Below, in pieces: positions 61,719-64,000 of a stretch of 64,000 nt of DNA (the first letter of the stretch is position 1; the number at the start of each line of letters is the position of its first letter). The notes beneath the pieces were generated by a model. The model was not told the DNA's origin, did not search any database, and saw only the letters and a program-made list of their open reading frames with translations. This stretch comes from an uncultured Bacteroidota bacterium (GTDB lineage Bacteria; Bacteroidota; Bacteroidia; Bacteroidales; P3), in contig CACYJU010000009.1 of NCBI GenBank assembly GCA_902774845.1, positions 111,075 through 175,074 of the forward strand, read 5' to 3'. Made by a program: the position numbers and the translations under genes.

Positions 61719-61800
61719 TTTGCCTCCCTTCGGGAGTCATTTCTCTGCGGCTCGGCAATGTAAGCAAGCTTCCGCTGCTCTAGCTCAATCGCAAAGTTTG
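61719..61800 (+). repeat. TTTGCCTCCCTTCGGGAG repeat, right of the VirE gene
   Basis: Partner of 57335-57416 in the same orientation, 4.4 kb apart. It lies just upstream of the Cys-rich genes. Confidence 0.85.
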
Positions 61801-61864
61801 TATTGCTCTCGTTCTTGTGAGAAATTGAAAGGCGCGATTCGATGGAAAAATAAAAAAAACAGAA

Positions 61865-62140
61865 ATGGATATGAAAAGAAGAGGAGTTCCTGGGAAAGAT
61901 TACGACACGGTGAATGATGTGTTGAGTGAGGCGCTTACCAGAGTGGTAGGCAGCACATTTGTGGCCAGAGGCAAAGATGGGGGATTGGAGACGCTACGTG
62001 TCGAAGCCGGCGAGGATTGTGAGGGATGCTGGTATGACACCAACAGTCTACATTGTGGTGCCCATGTATGCGAGACGGGGTTCTGTGACTCGAAAAGGCG
62101 ATCAGATCATACAAGTGTACGGTTTGTGACGGAAGTCTAA
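61865..62140 (+). CDS. Small Cys-rich protein 1
   Basis: 91 aa. The C-terminal half has CEGCWYD-x4-HCGAHVCETGFCDSKRRSDHTSVRFVTE, a likely metal-binding knuckle with CxxC and further Cys/His residues. The same layout appears in the next gene. Similar small Cys-rich proteins are, from memory, common in Bacteroides phages and mobile elements. The function is unknown. Confidence 0.65.
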   Translation: MDMKRRGVPGKDYDTVNDVLSEALTRVVGSTFVARGKDGGLETLRVEAGEDCEGCWYDTNSLHCGAHVCETGFCDSKRRSDHTSVRFVTEV

Positions 62141-62169
62141 AGATAGTTTCAAATAAAGAGTATTAAGGA

Positions 62170-62424
62170 ATGGAAAATACTAATTTTTCGTCCAAAGGTA
62201 AGACGAAGCCGATAGGGGAAGTGATGTGGTACAAGGGGAAACGGATAAAGGTGGTAGAGGGATTTGCGTGTGAGAGTTGCTGTTTTTATGAGAACGAAGG
62301 GTGTGAAAGGCCTTATGGCTACGGAGTGTGCACGTCGGTGCTACGGACAGACAACAAGAATGTACATTACGAATATGTGGAGAAACAGATGGAAGAGATA
62401 GGTTGGCTGCATGAGTTGCTTTAG
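62170..62424 (+). CDS. Small Cys-rich protein 2 (paralogue)
   Basis: 84 aa. CESCCFYENEGC, YGVCTSVLRTD and NVHYEYVEK align with CEGCWYDTNSLHC, TGFCDSKRRSD and SVRFVTE of the preceding gene, so the two are paralogues 29 bp apart. A zinc-binding fold is likely by Cys pattern only. Confidence 0.65.
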   Translation: MENTNFSSKGKTKPIGEVMWYKGKRIKVVEGFACESCCFYENEGCERPYGYGVCTSVLRTDNKNVHYEYVEKQMEEIGWLHELL

Positions 62425-62539
62425 AAAAAAAGCAAAGATTAAGAGATGATAAATGCCTTCAATGCTATTAGTAATCTTGACACATTATTATTTTGTAATC
62501 AGACTATTCTTCCATCGTTCATTCAAAATTTCATTTCAA

Positions 62540-63010
62540 CTAAATGCACTTTCTTCGTTTTCTGTAATATTTATTAGCTTTTTTGTATTTTTCTTTGTCC
62601 TTGGTATACATAATCATTTGGTGATATGGCACAAATCCATCTTGAATGGTTATGCCTGTTATTATACTATTTGAGTAGTTCATCATAATAGCCACATTTA
62701 AAGAATCCTTAACAGAAGGTCTAAGATATATTTCGACGGAATCCGATAGTCTAAATATATCACTTTTTATTGTTGCACACATGGTCACACTGTCATAAGA
62801 GACTTTAAGACGGGTGCTTTTTTTGTCAAAAACACACTGAATTGAAGATAAAGAGTCAGATGTCACATCTTCCCAATATGGTTTTATTCGTTCTTTTCCA
62901 TAATGCTGGACAGTTCTATATCGTAATATAAATACCGTTATACATCTTTCCTCTTGAGGAAAAAGAACAAGAGGAAAAAATAGCATAGCATAATAAACAA
63001 AAAATCTCAT
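62540..63010 (-). CDS. Putative immunity or partner protein of the Rhs tip
   Basis: 156 aa, AT-rich. A hydrophobic N-terminus (about 1-17) may be a signal peptide, followed by a beta-rich body (CITVFILRYRTVQHYG, VEIYLRPSVKDSLNVAIMM) and a Lys/Arg-rich end. No family recognised. The ATG overlaps the stop of the upstream Rhs-tip gene by 4 bp (ATGA), the usual layout of a toxin followed by its immunity gene. Confidence 0.6.
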   Translation of the reverse strand: MRFFVYYAMLFFPLVLFPQEERCITVFILRYRTVQHYGKERIKPYWEDVTSDSLSSIQCVFDKKSTRLKVSYDSVTMCATIKSDIFRLSDSVEIYLRPSVKDSLNVAIMMNYSNSIITGITIQDGFVPYHQMIMYTKDKEKYKKANKYYRKRRKCI

Positions 63011-63945
63011 TTTATAACGTTGTATCCTTGAAATCCATTTATAACAGACATAGACTTTTTAAGATAATTACTGAGTTGCCTCTGAGATGAAAAAAGTGGC
63101 AAAGAACTATATTTCCCGTTTTTTAAGGTTGCGTCACCATTTGATAATATTTTATGAGAATCTCCATGACCTAAAGTAATAGCAAGCGACAACACATCTA
63201 GTTTGTTTAATGTACCTGCTAAAGTTTGTCCAACAAAAAAATTACTATATTGAGTACCTGGTGCCGAAAGTGAAAATTTCCAAGCGAGAGCCTCCTTGAA
63301 AAGCGAGGGCGGCTCTTGGATACGGCCACTACTGTACATTTCCATTTGGTATGCATGATACGTTTCTTCATACATTGCCCTATAGTCACTGAAGCCCGTT
63401 TCCCGTTGGTCCATTGAATTTTGTCCAAACATGTAGCTTATAGTCCTACTATTGGGATCGAATTCGCCTTCTTTGCCATTCTTAACATCTGTCCATTCAT
63501 TAAATGTATAGGTGTGATTGGATTTATCCAATTTGTCATATATGTATCTGAAATTGGGGTCGTTTTTATATGCATTCGTGACATGTTCTTTGGCGTTATC
63601 ACTAACCACAACCGTATCTCCATCCGGATCCACCAACTTCATCGGGTTCCAGGCACAATAGTTGTAGGGACTCAATGATGGATACTTATCCGCCATCGGG
63701 TCTACCGAGAGCCACAGACTCAGGTCTGGATTATAATAGCGTGCTCCGAAGTAGTAATAGCCTGTTTCTGAGTCCTTCTCTTTGCCCGTGAAGGAACAAC
63801 GTGCTGAATCGTTCAAAACTATATGTTGCACGGTACTCTCACGAGATTCCAAAATATTCTTTTTTGAAGAAAAAGTGCAAAAAAACATCCCATTTGTTCG
63901 AAAAGGAACAGATATTGTACTTCTATATCGGGATGTCGACATCAT
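63007..63945 (-). CDS. Rhs core tip with putative metallopeptidase-like toxin domain
   Basis: 312 aa. Residues 50-110 hold the Rhs-associated core end (SFTGKEKDSETGYYYFGARYYNPDLS and SVDPMADKYPSLSPYNYCAWNP), the point where variable toxin domains start. The following about 200 residues include EETYHAYQ (E193, E194, H197, Q200) and a later EALAW (E218), which resembles zinc-protease-like ExxxHxxQ...E signatures of polymorphic toxins. The long Rhs shell is absent: the gene is a short orphan tip, with a -7 box 25 bp upstream. The first 45 residues do not resemble Rhs and may be a spurious junction. Confidence 0.75.
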   Translation of the reverse strand: MMSTSRYRSTISVPFRTNGMFFCTFSSKKNILESRESTVQHIVLNDSARCSFTGKEKDSETGYYYFGARYYNPDLSLWLSVDPMADKYPSLSPYNYCAWNPMKLVDPDGDTVVVSDNAKEHVTNAYKNDPNFRYIYDKLDKSNHTYTFNEWTDVKNGKEGEFDPNSRTISYMFGQNSMDQRETGFSDYRAMYEETYHAYQMEMYSSGRIQEPPSLFKEALAWKFSLSAPGTQYSNFFVGQTLAGTLNKLDVLSLAITLGHGDSHKILSNGDATLKNGKYSSLPLFSSQRQLSNYLKKSMSVINGFQGYNVIK

Positions 63946-63970
63946 GACACACGGACTTGATAGAATACCG

Positions 63971-63978
63971 CAAAGGTA
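63971..63978 (-). promoter_or_regulatory. -7 box TACCTTTG for the Rhs-tip gene (minus strand)
   Basis: CAAAGGTA on the + strand; minus TACCTTTGC, 26 bp before the ATG at 63945. Confidence 0.65.
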
Positions 63979-64000
63979 CTGTTTTTCTTTCGATTATGGA

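Noticed and set aside
61720..61917. 65-codon open frame across the TTTGCCTCCCTTCGGGAG repeat
   Set aside because: It is produced by the dispersed repeat and overlaps the start of the real Cys-rich gene in another frame.
62453..62674. 73-codon open frame on the + strand, rich in Phe and Ser
   Set aside because: Antisense to the end of the 62540-63010 gene, with no promoter; it looks like AT-rich shadow sequence.

Overview
The window reads as a chromosomal segment of a Bacteroidales bacterium, probably gut- or rumen-type. The evidence is the -7 box TAnnTTTG (usually TATCTTTGCA) in front of many genes, homologues of PorW/SprE and GldH, a DUF3822-rsmD pair, a KorAB 2-oxoacid:ferredoxin oxidoreductase (anaerobic metabolism), one-chain glycine decarboxylase, and a VirE-N/DUF3987 mobile-type gene. 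I do not assign a genus. No rRNA, tRNA, CRISPR array or transposase was seen.

Layout. 1-15.96 kb is mostly housekeeping on the + strand: a glycosyltransferase (cut at the left edge), a DUF5715-like protein, ychF, a PorW/SprE-like TPR lipoprotein, bactofilin, a sugar kinase-RapZ fusion, DUF3822-rsmD, purC, a CYTH protein, a glycosyltransferase, a four-helix-bundle protein, a YfcC carrier and an M28 peptidase. 16.0-20.1 kb is an accessory, AT-rich stretch with a DUF262/DUF1524 (GmrSD-like) protein, about 1 kb of non-coding DNA holding two long hairpin elements, and a Fic protein. 20.3-41.3 kb holds gyrA, a TPR protein, sppA, a PepO-type protease, a deiminase-Sel1 fusion, korAB, gcvP and a GH2 beta-galactosidase. 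41.3-56.4 kb holds rarD, rhomboid, mutL, uvrC, gldH-like, asd, yebC, rarA, an ABC-F gene, TPM/LemA, a LytTR regulator and a Ser/Thr-rich exported protein. 56.5-62.4 kb is an island with DUF6266-like, two HTH-like proteins, VirE-N/DUF3987 and two small Cys-rich paralogues. 62.5-64 kb is an Rhs tip with a toxin-like domain and an overlapping putative immunity gene.

The most striking property is the repeat load at gene boundaries. Different short-unit tracts (AAGAAGT, GGTCACA, GTGTAAGG, TGAATGC, CTATCAAC, TAGAATG, CCGGAA) sit directly at start and stop codons. They supply the stop codons of several genes (porW/sprE-like, mutL, uvrC, asd, lytTR) and also interrupt coding regions (kinase-RapZ, asd, DUF3987). 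A 79-bp perfect direct repeat brackets asd-yebC, and inverted copies bracket gldH.

The best candidate for something undescribed is a set of hairpin elements of 146-149 bp (18,491-18,639; 18,720-18,865; and probably 58,528-58,675). Each has perfectly or nearly perfectly complementary outer arms of 22-26 bp whose sequence differs at every locus and is itself built of short repeats. Between the arms lies an AT-rich core; in the first two copies it is clearly homologous and contains an inner stem with compensatory changes. These may be a structured RNA or a non-autonomous hairpin element, and possibly the source of the short repeat tracts elsewhere. That link is inference.
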